Made by a program: the position numbers and the translations under genes | Shown: positions 54,625-63,724 of the stretch, piece after piece | Numbering within the stretch: the first letter of the stretch is position 1 | Layout of the letters: each line of letters starts with the position of its first letter | Notes under the pieces: model-generated | What the model was told of the DNA's origin: nothing | The model's input: only the letters and a program-made list of their open reading frames with translations | The model's database searches: none | From: Oceanicaulis sp. MMSF_3324 | Lineage (GTDB): Bacteria > Pseudomonadota > Alphaproteobacteria > Caulobacterales > Maricaulaceae | Direction of reading: 5' to 3' | Assembly: GCF_030733545.1 (NCBI RefSeq) | Contig: NZ_JASHIU010000001.1 | Coordinates: 248,001-312,000 of the forward strand | DNA length: 64,000 nucleotides

Positions 54625-57600
54625 TCAGTCGATATCGAGCTTGGGCAGGCTGTTAACGATCTTCATCGTCTCAAGGCTGACCGTGATCACCCGGCGGAAC
54701 AGATCGAGCGGATAGCGCGGATCGCCGATGGTCTCATTGGCGTAATCGTTCGCGTCGTTGATGATGCCGCTGGCCTTATCGGTCTTCACGACCTGCCGCT
54801 CCATCACCCATTCAAGCGCAGGTTTGCCGTTGACCACATAGTCGTAGGCCGCCAGCGGGATATTTTGCATCGTGATGTTGTCGTTGTAGATGACCGTGGT
54901 CTTGTCCTTCTCCTTGCCCTTGCCACCGAACTTCATCTTTTTTACGCGGTAGAATTTGACGGAATCGTCCTGAGCCTCATGGATCAGCCGGTGATCGCCT
55001 TCCTTGAAGGTCACCAGGTAGGGCTCTTGCTCTTCAAAGTTCACATGAAGATCGCCCAGGGCACGGCCTGCGTCGCGGAAGGCGGCGAAGTCGGCGAAGG
55101 TCTTCACCGCCGGGATGCGCGGCAGGGCCTTTGCGAGGTTGTTTTTGAACCGCTCGCGATAGTCGGGTGAGTGGAGTAATCCGTAGACGTAGTAGAAAAG
55201 GTCTTCCTTTGTGATTGCCTTGCTCGGATAAACGGCTTGGAAATGGGCTAGCCCTGCGGCGGTGATCGCGTTGCGGCGTGTCAGACTGAGTTCACCATCT
55301 GCGTTGGCGAACAAGCCTTCTTCGGCATTGGTTTCTTCGTAAAGGAAAAGAGGGAAGCACTGGCCAGTGTCCACATTATGGAAGTTTGGCAACTTGTCAG
55401 TGAGCAGAGCTGAAAATCCTGTCTTCACTCCAATTCCGGTTATGTGAATAACTTTGTTCTCAGCCGCCGCGTGCGGAAAGATACGCGGCATCTGATAGAC
55501 GCGTTCGTTTAACCTGCGGTGGAAATATTGCCATTGAGGCTGGTAAGGGCGATAGATTGCCCTCTGGATGGCATCATCAACAAACTCAAGCGGTTTCAAT
55601 CTCGCCAAGTCGGATTTTAAGTTGCCGGTCCAGCTTATCCGCTTCGCGTCATCTTCCACGAATTTGTTGACGTCTTTCGGTTTCCCCGCCGCCTTATACC
55701 GGCCCACCTCTGAGCTGTAGAAATCGATCATTCGCCGCATATTCTGCGCGAGCTTAGATCGGCTCGAATTGTACGCCCATGAGTCACGTGCGCTTAGTAC
55801 CCCTTGGGAGTAGTTCTCGAAAAGCCCAACCTCTTTCCCACGCTTCGCGCCAATTAGCGGGAACTTGTCAAAGCTCGCGTCGACCTGGTCCAGCCAATCA
55901 TTGTTGGCGTCAGGTGTGATCCGCTCCCAACCCTCTCGGTCGGCGATGCCGTCAACCGACCCGACATCCCGAATGATATCCAGCTTTTCCTTCTGGCTCA
56001 GATAATCGCCAATATCGTGGAAATGGATACGGCCATGTTCGGTCGCGCCCGCGTTCTTCACAAAGACAAAGATCGCTACTGGCGTACGGGTACCCTCGCC
56101 GAAGACGTTCCCTTTCTCCATTCGCCGTTGCTCACCCGAAGTGCGTGCGTTACCGCGAAGATGGAACACATAGAGGTCGCTGAACTCTTCCACGAGGCAT
56201 TTGCGCAACCCGTCAGTGGCGTTACCGTCAATCCACCCCGCATTCGTGACATAGGCCATGACGCCTGCATCCCCGATCCTGTCGGATGCCCAGCGAATTG
56301 CGCGGATATAGCTGTCGTAAAGCGCTTTCTGGAGGGTTGCGCTTGATGCTGCGGCGTAGGTTGCGCCGATGCGAGCGTCTAGCGTCGGATATCCGATGTT
56401 CTTCGCGTTATCGTTTTCGCTTTTCTGCCCAGCCGAATAAGGCGGGTTTCCAATGATCACACGGATATCCAGCGCCTTCTGCCGGGTTCTGCGCTCAGAA
56501 TTGTCAGGCAGCAAATTGGCGATCATGTCGTGCTCTTGCTCGTACATCTGGAAAGTGTCGGTGAGCAGAATGCCGCCGAACGGCTCATAGGGCGCATCGT
56601 CACTCAGCTCGCCCTGAACCAATTCGTGATAGACCGTCTCGATATTGATCGCGGCAATGTAATAGGCCAGCAGGACAATTTCGTTGGCGTGGATTTCCTC
56701 GCGGTACTTTCGGGCAAGTTGGTCTGGCGCGATCAGTCCGGATTGCAAGAGGCGGGTGATGAAGGTGCCTGTACCGGTAAACGGGTCGAGGATGTGCACG
56801 CCCTCTGACCCGAGGGTCTGGCCGAATTGCGCCTTCAGAACGTCATTCACTGAGTGGATGATGAAATCGACGACCTCGACGGGCGTGTAGACGATGCCCA
56901 GGCGTTGGGTCAGCACTGGGAACGCGCCCTTGAAAAAGCTGTCGTAGAGCTTGTAGATCAGCTCCTGGCGGCCGTGGGCGGTTACGACACCAGCGGCTCG
57001 TCGTTCTACGCTGGCATAGAATTTCCTGAGGCTCTCAGATTCCTTGGCCAGGTTGTGTTCGTGGAGTTGACCGAGAACGGTTTCCATCGCCCGGGAAACC
57101 GGATTTTGCTTGGTGAATTCGCTGCCCTTGAACAACGCGTCGAAGACCGGGCGGGTTATGAGGTGCTGCGCCAACATCTCGATGGCCTCAGCCTCGGTGA
57201 TCTCAGGGTTCAGGTCGTCCTGAAGCTCCTCCAGGAAGGCGAGGAACGCCTCACGCTCAGCTCCATCCTTCGCCACGATCGTTTTAATGCGAGTGATATG
57301 GGTCTGGGCGATCTCGGCGATATCCTTGGCCCAGGTGTCCCAGTATTCTCGCGTCCCGCATTTCTGGACGATCTTCGCCATAATGGCGCGGGTGAACTCG
57401 TCGAAGATCAATTCGCCTTGGGTTTCGGGTAGGTCTTGAGTGCGACTGTCTCGCCCAGGCTGCCCGATATCCGACTTTCCTTTGTGGGCCTTGGACTTCG
57501 TCGTCGCAAAATCATCGACGACTGCGGTCAGCTCTTTCAGCTCGCTTTCTGATGAGATGCGAACGAATTCAATTTTATCGCTGATATCCTCGCCCAGTTC

Positions 57601-59511
57601 AGCTTGGTTGATCCGGGCATCCAGGCGTTCATCATGAGCGCGGAGCGCGTTCAGGATTTGCCAGACGACCTTGTATCGCTCGTTATCGTTCAGCGCTTCT
57701 TCGGGCGTTGTGTTTGGCGGGATCGCGACCGGCAGGATCACATAGCCGAGTTTCTTCTCGCCCTTGGGGTCACGCCGCATGACCCTCCCAACCGATTGCA
57801 CAACATCGATCTGACTTTTGCGCGGGTGCATGAACATGATTGCGTCGAGCGCTGGGACATCGACTCCTTCGGACAGAACCTTAGCGTTTGTCAGGATTCG
57901 ACATGCATCCTCACCGGCGTCAGCTTTGAGCCAGTTCAGCATTTCCTCGCGGGCGCTGGCGTTGTAGCTGCCGTCGATATGTCGGACTTCGGTTCGTAGA
58001 CGCGGCGCATCCTCGATCAGATCGCTGTTGATATATTCATCGACGACCTGAGCGAATTCGTCCTCGATGATCTCCGACTTCTTAATGCTCTGACAGAAGG
58101 CCAGCGCTCGCTTCATCGGTTTGGGATCGAACTCCAGATCGGCGCGAAGATCGCTTTTCGTCAGCGCCTTGTAGCACCCGATGATTTTGGTCGCGTCGTC
58201 GAGGGTTAGCTCGGCACCCTCCTTGAGGCGGGTCTGAATCGTGGTAGACACCAGTCCCTCATCCACGGCCAGGACGACAACTTTGTAATCAGTGAGCTGT
58301 TCGTTCTCTACGGCCCAGCCGAACCCACGGTGAAACAGGTCCTTACCGAACTTGGTCTCGTCATCCATCGACGCCAGTTCAGCGTCGTGATCATCGGCCT
58401 TACGACGCGCAGCGTCACCGAAGATGCGGGGCGTGGCCGTCATGTAGAGCCGTTTCCGCGCCGCAACGTACTCATCGTTGTGAATTCGGACGAAGTTGCT
58501 GTCGTCTTCATCCTTCAGCGTGACGCCGGTCGTCCGGTGGGCCTCGTCGCAGATGACGAGATCGAACTCGGGCATGCCGTAGGTCTTCTGAGCGCGGGTC
58601 AGCACATCGATGGAGTGATAGGTCGAGAAGACGACGGTCATCTTCTCTGGGTCAGCGTCGGCGACCTGATGGCCCAGCTTGGCGGGGTCAGTCGTCGCCG
58701 GGAATGACAGATCATGGACGTTCAGGTCCAGGCTGTCCGCATCCTCGCGCCGCCCAACCTTCTTGTCAGAGCAGGCGGCGAAGGCGGTGAACTCTTGTTC
58801 GGCGTCGTTCTTCCACTCGCGGACGGTCTGAGACATGAGGGCGAGCGACGGCACCATAAAGAGCACTCGCTTTCCAGGGCCGCCCATCTGCTCGGCGATC
58901 TTGAGAGAAGTGAAGGTTTTGCCGGTGCCGCACGCCATGATGAGCTTGCCGCGGTCAGCCTCGGCTAAGCCTTCGGTCACGGCTTTCAGCGCTTCTCGCT
59001 GGTGATCCTTGAGCGTCTTCTTGGCCGCGAGGCTGATGGCGCCGGTGCGGATGAACTGGGACCAATCGATCCGGCTGGCCGCCATATCGTTGATGCCGAT
59101 CCGGTTCCAATCCTTCGACAGATTGTTCAACGTCTCCTGCGTATTCCGGCCAAAGTCGCGCTGGGTCGTGTCTGCGATGATCAGGCGAGTGAAGAGATCG
59201 CTGGATGACGCGGAAATGAAGCTGTCGATGTCCGGCTTCTGGATGACGTGGTTCGGCGCGTAGAACTTGCACTGGATCGCGGCGTAACCCGAGCCGTCAG
59301 CCAGGGTCGCCACGAGGTCGATCCCGGTGTCGGTATTTTTCCAGCCTTGCTCTTTGGCCCAGTCCGCGAAGGGAACCACAGCTGAAAAGTGCTGCTTCTG
59401 GATGTCGTCGTTTTCCAGGAACACGCGGACAAGGCGTTCGAAATAGTCGCCCTTCTCGCGCTCGTTCTTCGATGAGGCGCGGTACTGTTCCAGAAGCTCG
59501 TCGAGTTGCAT
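54625..59511 (-). CDS. Single-chain Type ISP-like restriction-modification enzyme
   Basis: 1628-residue polypeptide. In order: Mrr-like PD-(D/E)xK nuclease (TGIDLVATLADGSGYAAIQCKFY near 63-85), superfamily 2 helicase (Walker A ACGTGKTF near 193, DEAH near 319, motif VI QSVGRVMRRD near 573), coupling region, N6-adenine methyltransferase (DPFTGTGTFITRLL near 908, NPPYSAGQ near 1018), and a C-terminal target-recognition region. This is the layout of LlaGI/LlaBIII-type enzymes that cut, translocate and methylate in one chain. Nuclease, helicase and methylase motifs all look intact. The 600 bp upstream (59512-60109) hold no supported gene. Confidence 0.93.
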   Translation of the reverse strand: MQLDELLEQYRASSKNEREKGDYFERLVRVFLENDDIQKQHFSAVVPFADWAKEQGWKNTDTGIDLVATLADGSGYAAIQCKFYAPNHVIQKPDIDSFISASSSDLFTRLIIADTTQRDFGRNTQETLNNLSKDWNRIGINDMAASRIDWSQFIRTGAISLAAKKTLKDHQREALKAVTEGLAEADRGKLIMACGTGKTFTSLKIAEQMGGPGKRVLFMVPSLALMSQTVREWKNDAEQEFTAFAACSDKKVGRREDADSLDLNVHDLSFPATTDPAKLGHQVADADPEKMTVVFSTYHSIDVLTRAQKTYGMPEFDLVICDEAHRTTGVTLKDEDDSNFVRIHNDEYVAARKRLYMTATPRIFGDAARRKADDHDAELASMDDETKFGKDLFHRGFGWAVENEQLTDYKVVVLAVDEGLVSTTIQTRLKEGAELTLDDATKIIGCYKALTKSDLRADLEFDPKPMKRALAFCQSIKKSEIIEDEFAQVVDEYINSDLIEDAPRLRTEVRHIDGSYNASAREEMLNWLKADAGEDACRILTNAKVLSEGVDVPALDAIMFMHPRKSQIDVVQSVGRVMRRDPKGEKKLGYVILPVAIPPNTTPEEALNDNERYKVVWQILNALRAHDERLDARINQAELGEDISDKIEFVRISSESELKELTAVVDDFATTKSKAHKGKSDIGQPGRDSRTQDLPETQGELIFDEFTRAIMAKIVQKCGTREYWDTWAKDIAEIAQTHITRIKTIVAKDGAEREAFLAFLEELQDDLNPEITEAEAIEMLAQHLITRPVFDALFKGSEFTKQNPVSRAMETVLGQLHEHNLAKESESLRKFYASVERRAAGVVTAHGRQELIYKLYDSFFKGAFPVLTQRLGIVYTPVEVVDFIIHSVNDVLKAQFGQTLGSEGVHILDPFTGTGTFITRLLQSGLIAPDQLARKYREEIHANEIVLLAYYIAAINIETVYHELVQGELSDDAPYEPFGGILLTDTFQMYEQEHDMIANLLPDNSERRTRQKALDIRVIIGNPPYSAGQKSENDNAKNIGYPTLDARIGATYAAASSATLQKALYDSYIRAIRWASDRIGDAGVMAYVTNAGWIDGNATDGLRKCLVEEFSDLYVFHLRGNARTSGEQRRMEKGNVFGEGTRTPVAIFVFVKNAGATEHGRIHFHDIGDYLSQKEKLDIIRDVGSVDGIADREGWERITPDANNDWLDQVDASFDKFPLIGAKRGKEVGLFENYSQGVLSARDSWAYNSSRSKLAQNMRRMIDFYSSEVGRYKAAGKPKDVNKFVEDDAKRISWTGNLKSDLARLKPLEFVDDAIQRAIYRPYQPQWQYFHRRLNERVYQMPRIFPHAAAENKVIHITGIGVKTGFSALLTDKLPNFHNVDTGQCFPLFLYEETNAEEGLFANADGELSLTRRNAITAAGLAHFQAVYPSKAITKEDLFYYVYGLLHSPDYRERFKNNLAKALPRIPAVKTFADFAAFRDAGRALGDLHVNFEEQEPYLVTFKEGDHRLIHEAQDDSVKFYRVKKMKFGGKGKEKDKTTVIYNDNITMQNIPLAAYDYVVNGKPALEWVMERQVVKTDKASGIINDANDYANETIGDPRYPLDLFRRVITVSLETMKIVNSLPKLDID

Positions 59512-59979
59512 GATTCAATCCGTCGGGTAATCGATTCAACGTGGCATTGTTAGGGGTGGAGCGGCTGCTCGTCTAGACGCGCTGAGATAAATCTCGTCGC
59601 TTCACCAGATAGATAGGCGGGTTTCAGTTATGTCTGAATTCATACTGGCCGCACCTGGTTCGCGTGTGCGTTGGCCACGCTAGTACAATTCGCGAGGTGC
59701 GAGGAAGGCGTTTAGCTGGGATCGCGCTAAGCTGCTGATAGACGCAGGGAGGCCTTGGTCATTGCCAGGCTGCCTGAGCTCCTAACTGTCTAAGCTTGGC
59801 TCGACGAAACTGGGGACAGGGTTTTTGCCGGAAAATCTGTCGGCCCTCTAATAATCAGGCAGAACGGGATTCCCCCCCCATACCCCCTCGGCCAATCTTC
59901 AGCATGCCCGGGGGCAGGCGGCAGCGATCACAACCGTACTAGCCCCAGGGTCAACCGAGGCGCCGGGGGACGGCTCGAG

Positions 59980-60009
59980 TGAGTCACATGACCTTGCCCG
60001 TGTGACTCA
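59980..60009. promoter_or_regulatory. Inverted repeat upstream of the serine recombinase
   Basis: TGAGTCACA at 59980-59988 and TGTGACTCA at 60001-60009 are perfect 9-bp arms with a 12-bp spacer, 101 bp before the recombinase start. Could be part of a resolution site or an operator. Confidence 0.45.
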
Positions 60010-60064
60010 TTTATAGGCTAACGGCTGGGGCATCATATGAGTGGTATATTGACTTTTGGATCAT

Positions 60065-60098
60065 TGTGATGCATTGGGTCTAAACCCGTGTGATGCAT
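60065..60098 (+). repeat. Direct repeat pair TGTGATGCAT
   Basis: Two exact copies at 60065-60074 and 60089-60098, period 24 bp, ending 12 bp before the recombinase ATG. They share TGTGA and CAT with the inverted-repeat arm at 60001-60010, so four related sites lie in a 119-bp stretch. Confidence 0.55.
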
Positions 60099-60109
60099 GA
60101 GAATGACCA

Positions 60110-60679
60110 ATGCTGATAGGATATGCGAGAACATCAACAGCTGACCAAGTGGCGGGACTTGAGGCTCAAACTCGGGATTTGACGGCCGCTGGTGCGGAGA
60201 AAATCTTTTCCGAGCAAATCAGTGCGAGGGCAAAACGCAAAGAGCTGGAAGCCGCGCTCGAATATCTCCGAGAGGGCGATACGCTGATCGTCAGCAAGCT
60301 CGATCGTCTTGCCCGCTCAGTCCGTGACCTTATGGAGATGGTGGAAACAATTGAGGCCAAAGGCGCAAGGCTACGCATCCTGGCCATGGACCTGGATACC
60401 GGGACGCCGACCGGGAAGCTGATCCTCGGGGTTCTGGGGTCAGTCGCTGAGTTCGAGCGGGGGATCATGCTGGAGCGTCAACGCGAGGGCATCGCCAAGG
60501 CAAAGGCGGAAGGGAAGTATACTGGGCGACAGCCCACAGCGATGCGGCGAGCCGAAGAGGTCTTGACGCTTCTTCGGGAGGGCAAGACCGAGATGGAAGC
60601 GGCTGAAGCCGTCGGGATTTCCAGGGCTAGCGTTCAGAGAATCAAGCGCCAAGCTAAGCGTGAGGGAGCCGAGGCTTGA
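60110..60679 (+). CDS. Serine recombinase (resolvase/invertase family)
   Basis: 189-residue small serine recombinase: catalytic Ser9 in IGYARTSTADQ, the conserved VSKLDRLARSVRDL near 60-75 with active-site Arg residues, long E-helix region GSVAEFERGIMLERQREGI near 112-130, and a C-terminal Hin-type helix-turn-helix (MEAAEAVGISRASVQRIKRQ). No transposase lies nearby. The repeats just upstream could be its recombination site or operator. The gap 60680-60904 after it holds a 9-bp inverted repeat but no gene. Confidence 0.92.
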   Translation: MLIGYARTSTADQVAGLEAQTRDLTAAGAEKIFSEQISARAKRKELEAALEYLREGDTLIVSKLDRLARSVRDLMEMVETIEAKGARLRILAMDLDTGTPTGKLILGVLGSVAEFERGIMLERQREGIAKAKAEGKYTGRQPTAMRRAEEVLTLLREGKTEMEAAEAVGISRASVQRIKRQAKREGAEA

Positions 60680-60904
60680 AAGCGGACCGTGATCAGGCGG
60701 TAGATGATGAGCACGAGCGGTTCGTATAGCTGGTCAGGGACATAGCCGAGATGGAGCGTCACCTATCCTAAAGCTGAAGCGGGTGGGGACAGCTTCTCTT
60801 CCTGCTTGCAAGGCGAGACGCGAGGTGGCTATCTTCTGGCTTGGGCGTGTCCCCACTTCCGACAATAGAATCAATATCATGACGAATGCGCCGGACTGGC
60901 GTGT

Positions 60905-61788
60905 GTGCCAACCTACGAAATGCTCAACGATCAAGACGAAGAATTCGATTCACTCGCCAGCCTCCAGCGGGAAATCGATCAAGGGAGTCCGCGTCCGCTT
61001 CTCCCTGAGAATGGCTGCTTGCCATTGGAAGACATTCACTCGCTACCCGATGTTTTCCAACCTCGTCGCGGAGTCGATACGGATGGTGTTGCTGACAAGC
61101 TCTTTGTCGAAGACTTGAGCAATACGCTTGAAACACGTCTTCGGGTTGGCCTCGATCCGATATCTGTTTTTTGGACGGGCAAGCGCTGGGTCTTGGTCGA
61201 TGGTCACCATCGGCTGAAGGCGTATCGTGCATGTCGCCTATGGAACGATAGACCGGTTCCTGTTCGAGTGATCGAAGGTGACCTGTGGGCTGCAATTCGT
61301 GAGAGCGTCGAGGAGAACAGTAAAAGCCGACTCCAGCTCACTAGGTCAGAGCAATCTGATTTCGCCTGGCAGTTTGTTTGCAAAGCCGATCCCTCCGAGA
61401 CGGTGTTCATGGAGGTGACCGGGCAGCGGCGACGCCAGTACTTCAAGATGAAGAAGCGTGTTCGTGAGCTCCTTGAGGCCCACCCTGATCTAACTCGCTT
61501 GGACCTCGCCGAAAAGTCGTGGGGTCTGATCAGCATAAGTGATCCATTTGCTGACCCTGAGGCTTCGATGGACCCTGAGATTGCTGAAGACAAGAAGGCA
61601 ATTGATTGGGCGAAGATCATGCGAAAAAAACTCGGACCTAAGCTTACAAGCCGGAAATTCTCGCAAAGGCAATTATCGAGGTGAGTCCGAACCTTCCAGC
61701 GATGTTGATGGAGTCTTTTGCTTGGAGTGGAACCCGCGACGAACTTTTGGATGACTGGTGCCGGGATCGGGCTGATCCAGACTTCTAA
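60905..61788 (+). pseudogene. ParB/Srx-domain protein, probably frameshifted near its 3' end
   Basis: An open frame from GTG 60905 (or ATG 60920) to TGA 61684 encodes 259 residues with a ParB-nuclease-like fold: IHSLPDV, FWTGKRWVLVDGHHRLKAYRACRLW near 90-115 and VRVIEGDLWAAIRESVEENSKSRLQLTRSEQ. Its last residues (SRKFSQRQLSR) look out of character. In the -1 frame from about 61651 the DNA reads PEILAKAIIEVSPNLPAMLMESF and ends DDWCRDRADPDF at TAA 61786-61788, a plausible true C-terminus. A single-base deletion at about 61642-61651 explains both. Confidence 0.6.
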
Positions 61789-61845
61789 CTGTGCATTCCC
61801 TTACTGGTTTTTGTGCATCGTGCACTTTTTTCAGAGATTTCCGCT

Positions 61846-62517
61846 ATGGGACGCGATCGTTCAGCAGAACTGAGAAGGCGGTTGGATCGGCTTGACGCTC
61901 AGAGCTGTTGCATCGTCTTGGGTTGTCCAAATCCTTCAAGGGCCGCAGCGAGTGAGGGGTTCGATGAGCGGTTCTGCCGTCGTCACCACGAGCACTATCA
62001 GCGTCACGGGAGTCCCTACCGTGCATCATATTCGGCAGCCGAACTCGTAGAGCCGCGTAAATGGGCCGCGGCGTGGCTCAAATTGAATGGGAACAGTGAC
62101 GAGGTTGGATCGGCTCTAGAACGTGTCCGTATTCTCTATCGCTCAGCAGGTGTAGCTGTTCCGGCTTTCCGCTTGAGGGGGCTCTCAGCGAAAGAACGCG
62201 CCCGAAAAGCATGGGCAAGGCTTCGGGATGCGCAGGTTCCACCGGAGCGTATTCTTGCGGCGTGGTTGGCGGTTCAGAGGGCGCTTGCCACTGACCCTGA
62301 AGCAGATAGTCGGCCTGAGTTTGCAAGAGTCCAGGCGGCTAAGCTTGTCCATCGGCTCGCTTCGGGAACACGGAAGACATGGGTTCAGGAGAGGCTAGAC
62401 GGCGGAAAGAGAGTTGAGCGGATTGAGGTCTATCCCAGGAGCCGCGGGAAGGTTCTGCGCGTTTTAGGCGAGCAAATTGCGGATGCAGCTGACCCGATAA
62501 GCGCCTTATTACAATAG
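61846..62517 (+). CDS. Hypothetical protein with N-terminal Cys/His cluster
   Basis: Function not recognised. 223 residues; the N-terminal part has C-C-x3-G-C ... FCRRHHEHYQRHGS (about 20-58), which resembles a zinc-binding motif seen in phage and island proteins. The rest is basic and helical (about 100-223), suggesting nucleic-acid binding. ATG 61846 is preferred to a GTG 11 codons upstream. Isolated gene, 57 bp after the ParB-like sequence. Confidence 0.65.
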   Translation: MGRDRSAELRRRLDRLDAQSCCIVLGCPNPSRAAASEGFDERFCRRHHEHYQRHGSPYRASYSAAELVEPRKWAAAWLKLNGNSDEVGSALERVRILYRSAGVAVPAFRLRGLSAKERARKAWARLRDAQVPPERILAAWLAVQRALATDPEADSRPEFARVQAAKLVHRLASGTRKTWVQERLDGGKRVERIEVYPRSRGKVLRVLGEQIADAADPISALLQ

Positions 62518-62536
62518 GTTATATGTATTTGTATCA

Positions 62537-62633
62537 TGTGGGTATCACAGAAATCCACTCTACCCATAAAAATTGATTGACCGGTCAGCGCGTTTCATTA
62601 ATGTGGGTATATCGGATATCGGACTTACCCACA
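62537..62633. promoter_or_regulatory. Twin inverted-repeat operators TGTGGGTA-N16-TACCCACA
   Basis: Copy 1: TGTGGGTA 62537-62544 with TACCCATA 62561-62568 (one mismatch). Copy 2: TGTGGGTA 62602-62609 with TACCCACA 62626-62633 (perfect). Both have a 16-bp spacer and are 65 bp apart. The last arm ends 8 bp before the ATG at 62642 and abuts AGGA, so a bound protein would also block translation initiation or transcription. Confidence 0.65.
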
Positions 62634-62641
62634 GGAAAATC

Positions 62642-63724
62642 ATGGTAACGCTACGCGATGAATTTCATACCCGGCTTGAAGAGTTCAGGGATGTTTACTG
62701 TTTCTATGAGCAAGATGAGGTCATTCGTTCTCTGGCTGTAACTGGAGAAATACTTGACCTCGTCTTCGTAGGAGATGAGGCCGCCATGGCTATGGCGCTT
62801 CTAGCTAAGATCATCAGTAAAGGAACGGCCGACAGCTGGGATCGTCTCAAGTTGAGCGAGACGAGGCCGGATCAGAACTGGCGAGAAACTTGGGCTGAGA
62901 TCGATGGTTGGGATTCCAGCTCCACTCCGCCTTTTCTCGATGAGCTCCATGAGCTTAGCGCGTTTGCCAACTACGGAATCATGACGATTTGGGATATCCA
63001 AGAGGATGCGCATGATTACCTGGAGGTCAGGCATCTGAAGGAGAGAATGGCTGATGCGAAGAACCCGCCTAAGTGGGTTCAAAAAGTCTGCTCAAAGATC
63101 GAGCGGTTCGAAGCGCTTGTCGGTTCTGTCGAGGGTAAAACGAAGCTCGAATACCTTCCCGCGCTCAGGGAGCAAGCCCTGGCTCGTGTGAAGCTTGATG
63201 GAGGCGAGCCGCTAACAGTCAGTGAGCTGGCAGTACTATCAGGCGTTTCCATGAAGCGTCTCCAGAATGCGATCTATGCTCAAAGTGAAGGGGCGCCTAC
63301 GGTTTCAAAAGGCGGATTAATAGCTCCTGAGGCTTGCGCTCGATGGCTGAACGAGCGCGATTACCGATGGTCGATTTGGCAGGATATTGTCGCGGAATAT
63401 CCCCTTAAGGCGAATTGGGGGGAGAGCACAGAGCTCTCGCCGCATGATGCTCTTAAGGAGCATGAGGATTACCTTTTCGTGCCAGTCGCTTTGGATGGGT
63501 CGGTTTTTTCGCCCGATCTTGGTAGCGGGCCTTCCGGTCAACAATTTCGAGTTGGGCCTAAGGGCGAAGAGGTAAACGTTGAAGGTTTCGAAGAGGCTCT
63601 CCAACGCCTAACCAAGATGGAAACGCCTCGTTGGCGTCGTCCTAATCCTGAGAGCGGACGTTTGGGGATCGTATCGGGGCAGTCTTGGAAGCGAGTTCGT
63701 CGTTCTGAATTGGAGGTGCGTTGA
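62642..63724 (+). CDS. Unknown protein with a possible helix-turn-helix
   Basis: 360 residues, not recognised. A segment near residues 190-230 (LTVSELAVLSGVSMKRLQNAIYAQ) looks like a helix-turn-helix of the excisionase/MerR-like kind, followed by IAPEACARWLNERDYRW. ATG 62642 has AGGA 7 bases upstream; a TTG 23 codons earlier is unlikely because it runs through the operator. Its stop overlaps the next start (TGATG). The twin operators directly upstream suggest tight, perhaps self-, repression. Confidence 0.7.
   Translation: MVTLRDEFHTRLEEFRDVYCFYEQDEVIRSLAVTGEILDLVFVGDEAAMAMALLAKIISKGTADSWDRLKLSETRPDQNWRETWAEIDGWDSSSTPPFLDELHELSAFANYGIMTIWDIQEDAHDYLEVRHLKERMADAKNPPKWVQKVCSKIERFEALVGSVEGKTKLEYLPALREQALARVKLDGGEPLTVSELAVLSGVSMKRLQNAIYAQSEGAPTVSKGGLIAPEACARWLNERDYRWSIWQDIVAEYPLKANWGESTELSPHDALKEHEDYLFVPVALDGSVFSPDLGSGPSGQQFRVGPKGEEVNVEGFEEALQRLTKMETPRWRRPNPESGRLGIVSGQSWKRVRRSELEVR

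Noticed and set aside
52671-59511. BREX or DISARM system
   Set aside because: No pglZ, brxC or drm-type genes nearby; the large protein has the fused nuclease-helicase-methylase layout of Type ISP.
61624-61630. Programmed frameshift at the A7 run in the ParB-domain gene
   Set aside because: The alternative frame meets a stop at 61639-61641, so slippage there cannot reach the downstream coding stretch.
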